From Planococcus maitriensis (GTDB taxonomy: Bacteria; Bacillota; Bacilli; Bacillales_A; Planococcaceae), in NCBI RefSeq assembly GCF_003289925.1, contig NZ_QLZQ01000005.1:1-64000 (forward strand): DNA of 64,000 nucleotides, in the 5' to 3' direction. Shown in pieces: positions 30,855 through 40,482 of this stretch. A program made the translations under genes and the position numbers. Numbering within the stretch: position 1 is the stretch's first letter; each line of letters starts with the position of its first letter. The notes beneath the pieces are model-generated. The model ran no database searches, was not told the DNA's origin, and saw only the letters and a list, made by a program, of their open reading frames with translations.

Positions 30855-32141
30855 ATGACATCAGTCGTAGTAGTAGGAACGCAATGGGGAGACGAAGGAA
30901 AAGGGAAAATCACGGATTTTCTGTCGGAACACGCAGAAGTAATCGCGCGTTACCAAGGCGGGAACAACGCCGGCCACACAATCATTTTCGGCGGTGAAAC
31001 GTATAAATTGCATTTGATTCCATCGGGGATTTTCTATAAAGACAAGACATCGGTGATCGGCAACGGCATGGTCGTCGATCCGAAAGCGCTTGTACAGGAG
31101 CTGAAAGGCCTTCACGACCGTGGGGTGACGACGGAGAACTTGCGCATCTCGAACCGCGCACACGTCATTTTGCCTTACCACATCAAGCAAGACGAAGTGG
31201 AAGAAGCGCGCCGCGGCGCCAACAAGATCGGAACGACGGGCAAAGGCATCGGGCCTGCGTATATGGACAAAGCGGCACGTGTCGGGATCCGCATCGCGGA
31301 CCTTCTGGACCATGTCGTGTTCGAAGAGAAATTGCGGATGAATTTGAAAGAGAAAAACCGCATGTTCGAGAAATTCTATGAAACAGAAGGCTTCACGGTC
31401 GAAGAGATCCTGGAAGAGTATTACCAATACGGCCAGGAAATCGCCCAATACGTGACCGATACATCGAAAGTGCTGAACGATGCATTCGACGCTGGCCGCC
31501 GCGTATTGTTCGAAGGCGCGCAGGGCGTCATGCTCGATATCGACCAAGGGACTTACCCGTTCGTCACGTCATCCAACCCGGTAGCGGGCGGCGTCACAAT
31601 CGGCGCAGGCGTAGGCCCGACGAATATTTCACATGTCATCGGCGTCTGTAAAGCGTACACATCACGCGTGGGCGATGGCCCTTTCCCGACTGAATTGTTC
31701 GATGAAGTGGGCGACCAGATCCGCACAGTCGGCAAGGAATTCGGCACGACAACAGGACGCCCGCGCCGCATCGGCTGGTTCGACAGCGTCGTCGTGCGCC
31801 ATGCACGCCGCGTCAGCGGATTGACGGACCTGACCGTCAACTCGATCGATGTGTTGACGGGCCTCGAAACGGTGAAAATCTGTACGGCTTATCGCTATAA
31901 AGGCGAGCTGATCACGGAATACCCGGCCAACTTGCGCATGCTTGCCGACTGCGAACCGGTGTATGAAGAAATGCCAGGCTGGACAGAAGATGTGACATCT
32001 TGCAAATCATTGGATGAATTGCCGGAGAACGCCCGCCATTATTTGGAGCGCATCTCGCAATTGACCGATGTCCAGATTTCCATTTTCTCTGTCGGCCCGG
32101 ACCGCAACCAGACCAATATCGTCAAAAGCGTTTGGCGTTAA
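30855..32141 (+). CDS. purA: Adenylosuccinate synthase
   Basis: Converts IMP, aspartate and GTP to adenylosuccinate, the first committed step to AMP. Motifs are [20 protein letters not shown] (phosphate loop), [41 protein letters not shown] and [13 protein letters not shown]. The ATG at 30855 follows GGAGGTG; an in-frame GTG lies 9 bp earlier. 428 residues. Confidence 0.97.
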   Translation: MTSVVVVGTQWGDEGKGKITDFLSEHAEVIARYQGGNNAGHTIIFGGETYKLHLIPSGIFYKDKTSVIGNGMVVDPKALVQELKGLHDRGVTTENLRISNRAHVILPYHIKQDEVEEARRGANKIGTTGKGIGPAYMDKAARVGIRIADLLDHVVFEEKLRMNLKEKNRMFEKFYETEGFTVEEILEEYYQYGQEIAQYVTDTSKVLNDAFDAGRRVLFEGAQGVMLDIDQGTYPFVTSSNPVAGGVTIGAGVGPTNISHVIGVCKAYTSRVGDGPFPTELFDEVGDQIRTVGKEFGTTTGRPRRIGWFDSVVVRHARRVSGLTDLTVNSIDVLTGLETVKICTAYRYKGELITEYPANLRMLADCEPVYEEMPGWTEDVTSCKSLDELPENARHYLERISQLTDVQISIFSVGPDRNQTNIVKSVWR

Positions 32142-32151
32142 TCGAATACCT

Positions 32152-32192
32152 AAAAGCCACTGCCTCCTTCTCAAGAGGGCGGTGGCTTTTTT
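32152..32192 (+). terminator. intrinsic terminator after purA
   Basis: AAAAGCCAC-GCC pairs with GGC-GTGGCTTTTTT. Beyond it, 32193-32441 shows no gene or clear promoter. Confidence 0.85.
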
Positions 32193-32441
32193 GCGTTTGC
32201 TACAAATTCGCCACAAATGAAAAGCTGGTTCATGGGCTTAGATGATGTTTATGACAATAAGGTCACAGGAAACGGGGCCGAAATGGAAAAAAAGGGCGGA
32301 AATCCTAAGTTTTTTGCCTTCATTTGAAGAATTAAAGAATATAATTCCATTAATTGGATAATAATGTCTGTTAGATAACACTTCTGTAACAATGAGTTTA
32401 TCGGATGAGCCTTTGAAAACGGATGTGGTAGAGTAGGGAAG

Positions 32442-33782
32442 TTGAAAAAATGGAAGAACCCTCTACGGGAGCATGAAAGGAGCCAGACCCGCAACATGAA
32501 CGCGAATCACCAGAACAAAGACAAGATGAAACTGCGCAAATGGAAAATAGGCACCGCCTTCGTTTTAGCTGCCAGTGCATTCGGCGCCAATACGATTTTT
32601 GCCGAACCGAATGAGCCGCAAAACCTGGAGCCGGTTTATCATATATATCACAACACCAGTTACCTCGGAGCCGTGTCGGATGATGCGCCGATTGATGAAT
32701 TGATCGATGAGAAATTGGAAACGGCCTCAAGCGACTACGATAATTTGCGGCTCGCGCCGAGTGAAGGGCTGAACATCTTAACCGAGCAAGCCGTGGCATC
32801 GAGCCCGAAAGATGACGAAGCGGTCATCAGCCAGCTGGACGAACAATTGGCAATCAAGGCAGAAGCATTCGCCCTGCAAGTCGACGGCGAAGCGGCAGCC
32901 TATGTAAAAGACCGAAAAGCCTATGAAGAGACCATCCAGCTCATGAAACAAACCGCTTTGACGGAAGAGGAACTCAAGCAATTCGAAGAGCAGCAAGACG
33001 CAGCGGAACTGCCTGAATTGAAAGCGGGCGAATCGCGCATCATCGACATTTCTTTCTCGGAACCGATCAACGGCTTATCCAAGCAGACCGACCCGAAACA
33101 AGTGATGGAGCCGAAACAAGCCGCGAAGCACATAACGGATGAGCTCGGCGTGGATGTGCTCGTCAATAAAGCCGAGAAGGCCTTGAAGAAACTGCCTTAC
33201 GAAACGGTCGAAAAAGACAGCAAAGATGTCTATATCGGCGAAACGGAAGTCGACCAAAAAGGCAAGCGCGGCGAAAAAGCGGTCAGCTACGCCGTACGCG
33301 AAGTCAACGGCGAACGCGTCGGCCGTTCCGAAACACGTGAGAAAATCCTGAAAGAGCCGGTGGACAAAATTGTCCTTGAAGGCGAGAAAGAATTGCCGGG
33401 TATCGGCACGGGCGAATTCACGTGGCCGGCAGACGGCGGCTACGTCTCGAGCAAGAAAGGCCAGCGCTGGGGACGCCCGCATAAAGGCATCGATATCGCA
33501 AGGCCCGATACACTCGATATCGTCTCTGCCGACCATGGCACGGTGGCCAAGGCCGGTAAAGCCGGCACATTTGGCAACCGCGTCGTTGTCGACCATAAGA
33601 ATGGCTATGAGACGATCTATGCGCATCTCTCGTCGATCGACGTCAAGGTCGGCGATAAAGTATCCCCGCACACGAAACTCGGCGATATGGGCACGACAGG
33701 ACGCTCTACGGGCATCCATCTGCATTTCGAGCTATCCTACGAAGGCCAAGACCGCGATCCGTTGGATTATGTGAAGAAATAA
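32442..33782 (+). CDS. M23-family cell-wall endopeptidase with G5 domain
   Basis: Secreted or wall-associated murein hydrolase. A signal sequence lies around residues 28-54 (LRKWKIGTAFVLAASAFGANTIFA). An uncharacterised region follows, then a G5 domain (about 215-315), then a peptidase M23/LytM domain whose zinc ligands lie in HKGIDIA and HLHFELS. The TTG at 32442 with GTAGGGA upstream is listed; an ATG at 32496 behind AAAGGAG is the alternative. It precedes the WalRK operon, which in relatives controls such autolysins, but I found no clear WalR box (two TGTWAH half-sites at wrong spacing). Confidence 0.88.
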   Translation: MKKWKNPLREHERSQTRNMNANHQNKDKMKLRKWKIGTAFVLAASAFGANTIFAEPNEPQNLEPVYHIYHNTSYLGAVSDDAPIDELIDEKLETASSDYDNLRLAPSEGLNILTEQAVASSPKDDEAVISQLDEQLAIKAEAFALQVDGEAAAYVKDRKAYEETIQLMKQTALTEEELKQFEEQQDAAELPELKAGESRIIDISFSEPINGLSKQTDPKQVMEPKQAAKHITDELGVDVLVNKAEKALKKLPYETVEKDSKDVYIGETEVDQKGKRGEKAVSYAVREVNGERVGRSETREKILKEPVDKIVLEGEKELPGIGTGEFTWPADGGYVSSKKGQRWGRPHKGIDIARPDTLDIVSADHGTVAKAGKAGTFGNRVVVDHKNGYETIYAHLSSIDVKVGDKVSPHTKLGDMGTTGRSTGIHLHFELSYEGQDRDPLDYVKK

Positions 33783-33791
33783 ACTAGTAAG

Positions 33792-33820
33792 AAGCTTCCA
33801 GCGTGCTGGGAGCTTTTTTT
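33792..33820 (+). terminator. intrinsic terminator after the M23 gene
   Basis: AAGCTTCCAGC/GCTGGGAGCTT with a GT loop is followed by TTTTTTT. Confidence 0.85.
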
Positions 33821-33854
33821 GTATTTCAAATGGATAATCTGTGGATGTGAACAG

Positions 33855-34038
33855 GAGTTTATGAAGTGAAAAGAAGTGAGTGGAAAAGCTTCCGCTTTTT
33901 GACTGCGTTGCAGGGGGCTGCTTGCCGTGGGGCGGGTGTTGAGCCAACGTGCCGCAAAGGGCGCGCCACGTTTGTCTCGCCAGCCCGCTTGGTCCCACAT
34001 GCGTCAGCCCCCCTTCCACTCCGTCTCTAGTTTTAGAG
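33855..34038. repeat. dispersed repeat module A, copy 2
   Basis: Core GACTGCGTTGCAGGGGGCTG (33901) to CAGCCCCCCTTCCACT. It is nearly the same as 24989-25125 with a few substitutions. A short hairpin, AAAAGC/GCTTTTT, precedes it in the same place as the GAATAG/CTATTC hairpin of copy 1, different in sequence but alike in form. The following 125 bp up to module B is also recognisably shared. No gene is supported in 33821-34550. Confidence 0.75.
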
Positions 34039-34162
34039 TGGGAGGTCGTTTCTTCAGTTCATTTAAAGTGAAGTGTGGAAATGCATCATATTTTGCAGTT
34101 CATATCATTTGGATCGAAGAGAGTGTGATTTCAGTTCAAACACTTATTTGTCAGATGCCGCA

Positions 34163-34394
34163 TCTCAGGAAGCGATTCCCCCACTAGCCGGCAACTAGGT
34201 AAAGAAGCAAATCCCATTAAACATGAAATGATCCATGCAATCTCTTAGCCGCCCGGCGACAAGGGTGAGTCGACGCCGTAAGACAGGCGTTCTTCCTGGC
34301 TTATGGCAAGAGGCCAACCCAAAGCAGGGCGGCGACTACGAAGCTGAAGCACAAATAGAATGCAAAAACAGTTTCCACAAGCAAACCCTTACCA
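34163..34394. repeat. dispersed structured repeat module B, copy 3
   Basis: Shares GGAAGCGATT, CCCCACTAGCCGGCAACTA and GAGGCCAACCCAAAGCAGGG with the copies near 25.3-25.7 kb. Stems are outer GCCGCCC/GGGCGGC (34248-34254 with 34327-34333), middle GGGT/ACCC (34263-34266 with 34317-34320) and inner CCGTAAG/CTTATGG (34276-34282 with 34300-34306). Stem bases differ from copy 2 in a pairing-preserving way. Confidence 0.75.
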
Positions 34395-34550
34395 GGCGTT
34401 TACGCCTCTAGAACCCGTGCGCCGCTGAACCCCGCTGTGACCATCCAAAGGTGCGAAATGCTTGAAATAATGATAAAGTAAGGGATAGCAAAGATTGTCA
34501 AAACGGCTGGTACATGTGGAACAAATGGGAAGCAGAGGGGGAGAAGATAG

Positions 34551-35258
34551 ATGAATAAAACGATATTGGTTGTGGATGATGAGAAGCCGATTGCGGATAT
34601 CCTGCAATTTAATTTGAAAAAAGAAGGCTTTAATGTGGTAGTGGCTTATGATGGCGACGAGGCGATCAAAGTGGCGGAAGAAATTCAGCCGGACTTGATG
34701 CTGCTCGACATCATGCTGCCGAACCGCGACGGCATGGAAGTATGCCGCGAAGTGCGGAAGAAATTCGATTTTCCGATCATCATGCTGACGGCAAAAGACT
34801 CAGAGATCGACAAAGTGTTGGGGCTCGAGCTCGGGGCGGATGATTATGTGACGAAACCATTTTCGACACGTGAATTGATTGCGCGTGTCAAAGCGAATCT
34901 GCGGCGCCAGAATGTCGTGCCGGCAGAAGAGGAAGGCGTGGGCTCGAACGATATCCAAGTAGGGTCGTTGACTATCCAGCCGGATGCGTATTTGGTGTTG
35001 AAGCGCGAAGAAACGATCGAATTGACGCACCGTGAATTCGAGCTTTTGCATTATTTGGCGAAGCATATCGGCCAAGTGATGACGCGTGAGCATTTATTGC
35101 AGACGGTATGGGGTTATGATTATTTCGGCGATGTGCGGACAGTGGACGTCACGATTCGCCGCTTGCGTGAAAAAATCGAAGACAATCCGAGTCACCCAGC
35201 GTGGATCGTGACGCGTCGCGGCGTCGGCTACTACCTGCGGAACCCTGAACAGGAGTAA
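34551..35258 (+). CDS. walR: Response regulator WalR (YycF)
   Basis: OmpR-family response regulator of the essential WalRK system for cell-wall metabolism. The receiver domain has the phospho-acceptor Asp53 ([13 protein letters not shown]) and the conserved Lys in YVTKPF. The C-terminal winged helix has [14 protein letters not shown] and [25 protein letters not shown]. 235 residues. It starts the operon walR-walK-yycH-yycI-yycJ. Confidence 0.97.
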   Translation: MNKTILVVDDEKPIADILQFNLKKEGFNVVVAYDGDEAIKVAEEIQPDLMLLDIMLPNRDGMEVCREVRKKFDFPIIMLTAKDSEIDKVLGLELGADDYVTKPFSTRELIARVKANLRRQNVVPAEEEGVGSNDIQVGSLTIQPDAYLVLKREETIELTHREFELLHYLAKHIGQVMTREHLLQTVWGYDYFGDVRTVDVTIRRLREKIEDNPSHPAWIVTRRGVGYYLRNPEQE

Positions 35259-35263
35259 GCCGG

Positions 35264-37090
35264 ATGCTGAAAACTAGTTTTTTTAAGTCGATCCATGTGA
35301 AATTTGTACTGATCTATATTTTGCTGATCTTGCTGGCGATGCAGATCATCGGCCTTTATTTTTCCGAGCAGCTCGAACAAACGCTGCGCGGGAATTTCGA
35401 GGATTCGATTGTTGACCGGATGGAAATCATCGAATTCAGCGTGAGGGAGGAAATGATCCGCAACCGGACCGAAGAGGACCTGACCATCGAGCAGAGCCTC
35501 CGGTCGGTCCTTTCTAATTTTAATTCACAGGACATCAATGAAATCCGTGTGGTCGATAACCGCTACCGGATTTTAGGGACGTCTCTCGGCGAGAACCAGT
35601 CGCTGGTCGGCCAGCGTTCGACGGATGACCAGATCCGCCGCTCCATTATCGGGGAGACGCTGCTCGAGCAAACATATCTCGACGGCAACCTGGAAGAGCG
35701 GGTATGGGTCCGGACCTTGCCGATCACGGCAGTGGGGGGCGAGATGCTCGGCACGCTGTATGTCAAGGCGGAAGTCGAGAATGTCTATAACCAAATGGAT
35801 TCCATCAACTCGATTTTGCTGGTCGGGACAGCCATTGCGCTGGTCATTACGGCGGTGCTGGGCGTATTGGTCGCACAGACGATTTCACGGCCGATCGCTG
35901 ACATGCGCAGGCAAGCGCAGGCGATGGCAAAAGGTAATTTCTCGCGTAAAGTACGCGTCTACAGCGAAGATGAAATCGGCCAGCTGGCCCGGGCCTTTAA
36001 CCACTTGACGAACCGGCTGCAGGAATCCCAGCAGTCGACGGAAAGCGAGCGGCGCAAACTGGCCTCGGTGCTTGCCAATATGACGGATGGCGTACTTTCG
36101 ACCGACCGCAGGGGGCGCATCATCTTAATTAATGAACCGGCATTGCAATTATTGAATGTTTCACGTGAAACAGTCATCAACCGGCCGGTCACTACGGTGC
36201 TCGGTTTGGATGAATCCTATACATTCGAAGACTTGATCGATATGCGCGATGCGATCACGCTTGATATCAGCTCACAGGATCAGGCGACGCTTCTGCGCAC
36301 AACCTTCTCGGTCATCCAAAAAGAGACCGGATTTGTCAACGGATTGATCGCCGTCCTGCACGATAACACGGAGCAGGAGAAAATCGATATGGAGCGCCGC
36401 GAGTTCGTGGCAAACGTATCGCATGAACTGCGGACGCCGCTCACGACGATGCGCAGCTATTTGGAGGCGCTCGCTGACGGGGCGTGGCAGGATCCCGATC
36501 TCGCGCCGAATTTCCTCAACGTTACGCAGACCGAGACCGAGCGGATGATCCGCCTGGTCAATGATTTGCTGAAATTGTCGAAGATGGATTCAAGCGAAGC
36601 GGAGTTGAGCCGCGAAATGGTCGAATTCGGCGTCTTCTTCAACCGCATCATCGACCGTTTTGAGATGTCGAAATCCCAGAACGTGTCGTTCGAACGCAAT
36701 GTGCCGAAATCACAGTATTTCGTGGAAATCGATACCGATAAATTGACGCAAGTCATCGATAATATCATTTCCAATGCCTTGAAATATTCTCCGGAAGGCG
36801 GCAAAATACGCTTTTCGGTCCGCGAGAAAGAAGGCGAATTGCTCGTTTCGATCAGCGATGAAGGAATGGGCATCCCGAAAGAAAACGTCGAGCGTATTTT
36901 CGACCGTTTCTACCGTGTGGACCGGGCGCGTTCGCGTGCCATGGGCGGCACGGGCCTTGGGCTTGCGATTTCGAAGGAAATGATCAATGCCCACGGCGGC
37001 ACGATCTGGGCAGAAAGCCAGTACGGCAAAGGGACTTCGATTTATTTCACCTTGCCATATGAAATCGATGATGGAGGTGAATGGGATTGA
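35264..37090 (+). CDS. walK: Sensor histidine kinase WalK (YycG)
   Basis: Membrane kinase for WalR. The 608-residue protein has two membrane helices (about 9-30 and 183-205) flanking an extracellular sensor, then HAMP, PAS, DHp and ATPase domains. The phospho-acceptor is His387 in VSHELRTPLTTM. The ATPase has IDNIISNALKYS, DEGMGIP and GTGLGLAIS. A perfect parS palindrome is embedded at 36157-36172. Confidence 0.97.
   Translation: MLKTSFFKSIHVKFVLIYILLILLAMQIIGLYFSEQLEQTLRGNFEDSIVDRMEIIEFSVREEMIRNRTEEDLTIEQSLRSVLSNFNSQDINEIRVVDNRYRILGTSLGENQSLVGQRSTDDQIRRSIIGETLLEQTYLDGNLEERVWVRTLPITAVGGEMLGTLYVKAEVENVYNQMDSINSILLVGTAIALVITAVLGVLVAQTISRPIADMRRQAQAMAKGNFSRKVRVYSEDEIGQLARAFNHLTNRLQESQQSTESERRKLASVLANMTDGVLSTDRRGRIILINEPALQLLNVSRETVINRPVTTVLGLDESYTFEDLIDMRDAITLDISSQDQATLLRTTFSVIQKETGFVNGLIAVLHDNTEQEKIDMERREFVANVSHELRTPLTTMRSYLEALADGAWQDPDLAPNFLNVTQTETERMIRLVNDLLKLSKMDSSEAELSREMVEFGVFFNRIIDRFEMSKSQNVSFERNVPKSQYFVEIDTDKLTQVIDNIISNALKYSPEGGKIRFSVREKEGELLVSISDEGMGIPKENVERIFDRFYRVDRARSRAMGGTGLGLAISKEMINAHGGTIWAESQYGKGTSIYFTLPYEIDDGGEWD
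36157..36172. other. parS partition site inside walK
   Basis: TGTTTCACGTGAAACA is a perfect 16-bp palindrome matching the parS consensus, about 27 kb from dnaA. Confidence 0.92.
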
Positions 37091-38406
37091 AGTATTTGGA
37101 GCATGTAAAATCCGTTGCCCTATTTCTCCTGATTTTGCTCAGCCTGGCGCTGACCTTCACCATTTGGACGTTCACCCCGTCGCTTGAGGAGATTGAAACG
37201 CCCACGCAAGTGGATGTATCGATCGGTGATAAGCGCAGTGCAGATGAAGTCGTACGGCCAGTGAAAGTACTGTATCACCACGAAGATGAAGTGACCGGCA
37301 CGTTCTCCCAAACGGAAATCGAGACGATGCTGGAAACCATCCAGCAATGGAAGATTTCCGATGTCCAGCTATTCGAAGAAGAAGCGGGGACAGAAGTGCT
37401 TAAGCAATACTTACAAGAACCGGGGCGCACCGTATTGTATTATCCAGGTGCCGTGCCGTTTCCTGTATTTGACGTCATTATGGACATCACCGACAATAAT
37501 CTGCCGGAATCGACCTTTAACCGCGTCGTTATTGAGTGGGGAACAGAAGATGATCCCGAGTCCGTCATTTACTTCATCAATACCGGCTCTGGCCGGATTT
37601 ATGAAGCGCAAGTAGCGGAAACGGAGCTGATAGCGTTCCGCGGCGATTACGTGCAGCAATCAGAAGAGTACGATCATTATGTCACGGATCCGCGTATCGG
37701 AACCTTGCCGGTATTCGTGCCGGAAGAGCCGCTAGAAAAAACGAGCTTTGATTACCTGCTCGAAGAAACTTCGGCATCCACGTTTGCAGACGCCATCATG
37801 GACAGCCCGACCGCTGAATTTGCGGGGGACCTGCAAAGCGAGGAATTTACGGATGACTCGGGCGCGATCATGCGCGAGCTGGAGAGCCAGAAAAGCATCA
37901 ATTATGTGCAGCCGAAAGCGGAAACCTCCGATCCTGCGATTCCGTCCGATCTCGTCTTCAACTCGGTCAACTTCGTCAATGAACATGGCGGTTGGACCGA
38001 TCAATACGTATATTTCGGCATGAAGTCGGCCAACCAGCAAATCAGCTATCAATTGTTCTTCGACGGCTCGCCGGTCTTCAGCAATACGACGGCGGTGAGC
38101 CTCGACGTCGAATGGGGCATAGACAACGGGGTCGAGCAAGCGTTCCGCTACAGCCGCCCGACCTACTTGCTCGATTCGGTGGCAGAAACCCGGCCGGTCG
38201 AGATGGCGTCTGGCGAAGCGGTCATGGAAGCTTTGGCACGCCTCGATATGGACCTGTCGACGATTGAAGCGGTGACCATCGGCTACGAATTGACTGAGGA
38301 AGACCCCTTGATTACGTTCCAGCCCGCTTGGTATTATAAAACGAATGGCAAATGGACACGGCTATCTGACGAATCAGTAGGAGGCGTGAAGCTTGGATTG
38401 GAGTAA
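37087..38406 (+). CDS. yycH: WalK regulator YycH (WalH)
   Basis: Membrane-anchored extracytoplasmic protein that with YycI modulates WalK. A single N-terminal membrane helix (YLEHVKSVALFLLILLSLALTFTIW) is followed by a large extracellular region. GGAGGTG favours the TTG at 37087 (TTGA overlap with the walK stop) over an ATG at 37081. About 439 residues. Family assignment comes from position and topology plus motifs such as SWLEEIETPTQ-like. Confidence 0.9.
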   Translation: MKYLEHVKSVALFLLILLSLALTFTIWTFTPSLEEIETPTQVDVSIGDKRSADEVVRPVKVLYHHEDEVTGTFSQTEIETMLETIQQWKISDVQLFEEEAGTEVLKQYLQEPGRTVLYYPGAVPFPVFDVIMDITDNNLPESTFNRVVIEWGTEDDPESVIYFINTGSGRIYEAQVAETELIAFRGDYVQQSEEYDHYVTDPRIGTLPVFVPEEPLEKTSFDYLLEETSASTFADAIMDSPTAEFAGDLQSEEFTDDSGAIMRELESQKSINYVQPKAETSDPAIPSDLVFNSVNFVNEHGGWTDQYVYFGMKSANQQISYQLFFDGSPVFSNTTAVSLDVEWGIDNGVEQAFRYSRPTYLLDSVAETRPVEMASGEAVMEALARLDMDLSTIEAVTIGYELTEEDPLITFQPAWYYKTNGKWTRLSDESVGGVKLGLE

Positions 38407-39196
38407 AACAAAAACCATTTTCATCATTGTCTTTTCGATCCTCAATGTCTTCTTGTATTCGCTATATATCGACCGCTATACGGAAGCGGAACGGATTGAA
38501 CTGCTCCCGGAATCGACCATCGATGAAAAATTGCGCGGCGATAATATCACGTATTCGGCCTTGCCGGATTCATCGGAAGATAAGCCTTATGTACGCGGCG
38601 AATCGAAATCGTTCTCCGAAACCGAAGTGGACATTGACGGTGTCGCCAATGTCCTGGAGGAACGTATGCTGCAAATCACTTATGATGAGCCGGTCGCCAT
38701 AGAAGGCGATAAAGAAGAAGCGCTGCAGGCATTCATTGATGAAGAAGTTCCGGAAAGCTCGGAATACACGCTCTGGAAAATCGATGAAGACCAGAACCAG
38801 GCCGTCTTTTTCCAGCAAATCACAGGGGTCCCGCTATTCCACAGCAAAGGCGGCCAATTGACCGTGTTCTGGGATGAGAATGATGCGATTATCGGATTTG
38901 AGCAGACCTTGTTCGACAATATCATCGAAAATGAAGAGCAGAAGAAATTGATTTCCCCGCTTCAGGCGATCCACACTTTGTATCAGAAGAGCTTGCTGGC
39001 GACCAACAGCCGCATCGTGGAAGCCGAACTTGGCTATTCCACGCATGTGCAAGTATCGGAGAACCGGCAGATGTTCGTCCCGACCTGGCGCATCCGTGTC
39101 AAGGACTCCGATGGGGAGGAAGCGGACCATTTCGTCAATGCCATCAAGGATGGTGTCATTGAATTGAACAAACAGAACGAGGAAACAGCAGAGTAA
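38393..39196 (+). CDS. yycI: WalK regulator YycI (WalI)
   Basis: A 267-residue protein with one N-terminal membrane helix ([21 protein letters not shown]) and an extracytoplasmic YycH/YycI-like domain. The start [10 protein letters not shown] is typical. It begins with TTG behind AGGAGG and overlaps yycH by 14 bp. It acts with YycH on WalK. Confidence 0.92.
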   Translation: MDWSKTKTIFIIVFSILNVFLYSLYIDRYTEAERIELLPESTIDEKLRGDNITYSALPDSSEDKPYVRGESKSFSETEVDIDGVANVLEERMLQITYDEPVAIEGDKEEALQAFIDEEVPESSEYTLWKIDEDQNQAVFFQQITGVPLFHSKGGQLTVFWDENDAIIGFEQTLFDNIIENEEQKKLISPLQAIHTLYQKSLLATNSRIVEAELGYSTHVQVSENRQMFVPTWRIRVKDSDGEEADHFVNAIKDGVIELNKQNEETAE

Positions 39197-39209
39197 GGAG
39201 ATTTTAACT

Positions 39210-39998
39210 ATGCGCTTCAGTGTATTGGCCAGCGGTTCGACTGGCAATGCCATCTATATAGAAAACGACGAGCATGCGTTTTTAGTGGACGCGGGTCTCA
39301 GCGGCAAGAAATTGGAGTCGTTATTCGCTTCCATCGGCCGCGATATGGGCAAGCTCGACGGCATTCTTGTCACACATGAGCATAGCGATCACATTAAAGG
39401 GCTCGGCATCGCCGCCCGCCGGCATAAAGTGCCGATCTACGCCAATGCCAAAACCTGGACGGCGATGGACGGGCTGGTCGGGGAAATCCCGGTCGAACAG
39501 CGTTTCCATTTCGATATGGAGACGGTGAAATCATTCGGCGGGCTCGACATCGAATCGTTCGGCGTGTCGCATGATGCGGCGGACCCGATGTTCTACGTGT
39601 TCCACGAGAACGGCCGGAAGCTCGCGCTCATCACCGATACGGGCTATGTCAGCGACCGCATGAAAGGCATCATCGGCGCGTCCGATGCCTATGTGTTCGA
39701 GAGCAACCACGACATCGGCATGCTGCAGATGGGCCGCTACCCGTGGTCGGTCAAACGGCGCATCCTGAGCGATGTCGGGCACGTGTCGAATGAAGACGCG
39801 GCGGTGGCGATGTCGGAAGTGCTCGCGGAGAAGCCGACGCGCATCTATTTGTCGCATTTGAGCAAAGACAACAATATGAAAGACCTCGCGCGCATGAGCG
39901 TCGAGCAGACACTGCAGACGAAAGGCATCATCGTCGGCGATTACGTCGATTTGTTCGATACGTCTCCGACCGAAGCGACGCCTTTGGTAGTGGTGTGA
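39210..39998 (+). CDS. walJ: Metallo-beta-lactamase fold protein WalJ (YycJ)
   Basis: A 262-residue MBL-fold hydrolase with the metal motif [11 protein letters not shown], the later Asp in [11 protein letters not shown] and His in [10 protein letters not shown]. In the wal operon of Firmicutes this protein has been linked to DNA repair and cell-cycle coordination; its substrate is unsettled. It is the last gene of the operon. Confidence 0.94.
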   Translation: MRFSVLASGSTGNAIYIENDEHAFLVDAGLSGKKLESLFASIGRDMGKLDGILVTHEHSDHIKGLGIAARRHKVPIYANAKTWTAMDGLVGEIPVEQRFHFDMETVKSFGGLDIESFGVSHDAADPMFYVFHENGRKLALITDTGYVSDRMKGIIGASDAYVFESNHDIGMLQMGRYPWSVKRRILSDVGHVSNEDAAVAMSEVLAEKPTRIYLSHLSKDNNMKDLARMSVEQTLQTKGIIVGDYVDLFDTSPTEATPLVVV

Positions 39999-40012
39999 AT
40001 AGATGTAGAGGA

Positions 40013-40061
40013 GAGACTGTCCCAGAAGCCTTAGATACGGCTTGTGGGGCAGTCTTTTTTT
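40013..40061 (+). terminator. intrinsic terminator of the wal operon
   Basis: AGACTGTCCCAGAAGCC pairs with GGCTTGTGGGGCAGTCT and is followed by TTTTTTT. Confidence 0.85.
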
Positions 40062-40062
40062 A

Positions 40063-40300
40063 TAGCCGCTGATGTCCATGAAAGTGGACGATTTCCGGCC
40101 CACAGGATGTGGGTCATGCAGCTGGCGCGTTCTCGCATTTAGCCGCTGATGCTCATTGCGGCGGACGCTTTCCGCGGGCATGGCCTCAGCCGCTTCCTTC
40201 GCTTCGCTCAGTCCAGGGTCTTCGGCTCATGTCGCTCCGTCGCGTTGCTCCGTCACTGCTCCCGCAGGAGTCGCCGCCTCCATTCCCCTCAGCTAGTGTG
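40063..40300. repeat. bcr-like palindromic repeat, two degenerate units
   Basis: Two units begin AGCCGCTGATG (40063 and 40140). The second continues GGACGCTTTCCGCGGGCATG, then CAGCCGCTTCC and CCCGCAGGAGTCGCCGCCTC. This is the common Bacillales repeat pattern; a related copy in the other orientation is at 54060-54180. Apart from this repeat, the terminator and the htrA promoter, 39999-40482 holds nothing I can name. Confidence 0.65.
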
Positions 40301-40432
40301 GAATGAATATAGAGAGCGCAGCAACAATTGTAGGAAGTATCATCTTACTACGCTGCGGCCAATCACCCAGTTAAAAGTGTACAAAGTAAGTTGAATGACA
40401 ATCTTCTAGCGTACTCATACAGGGAGGATTGC

Positions 40433-40460
40433 TTGCATTTTAGCGGGTACATCTTATGAT
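40433..40460 (+). promoter_or_regulatory. sigma-A promoter of htrA
   Basis: TTGCAT (40433-40438), a 16-bp spacer and TATGAT (40455-40460) lie 22 bp before htrA. Confidence 0.55.
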
Positions 40461-40482
40461 AAAAAGAGAGACATAAGAGAGG

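Noticed and set aside
32364-32390. WalR box upstream of the M23 gene (TGTTAG...TGTAAC)
   Set aside because: The half-sites are 16 bases apart start to start, not the 11 expected.
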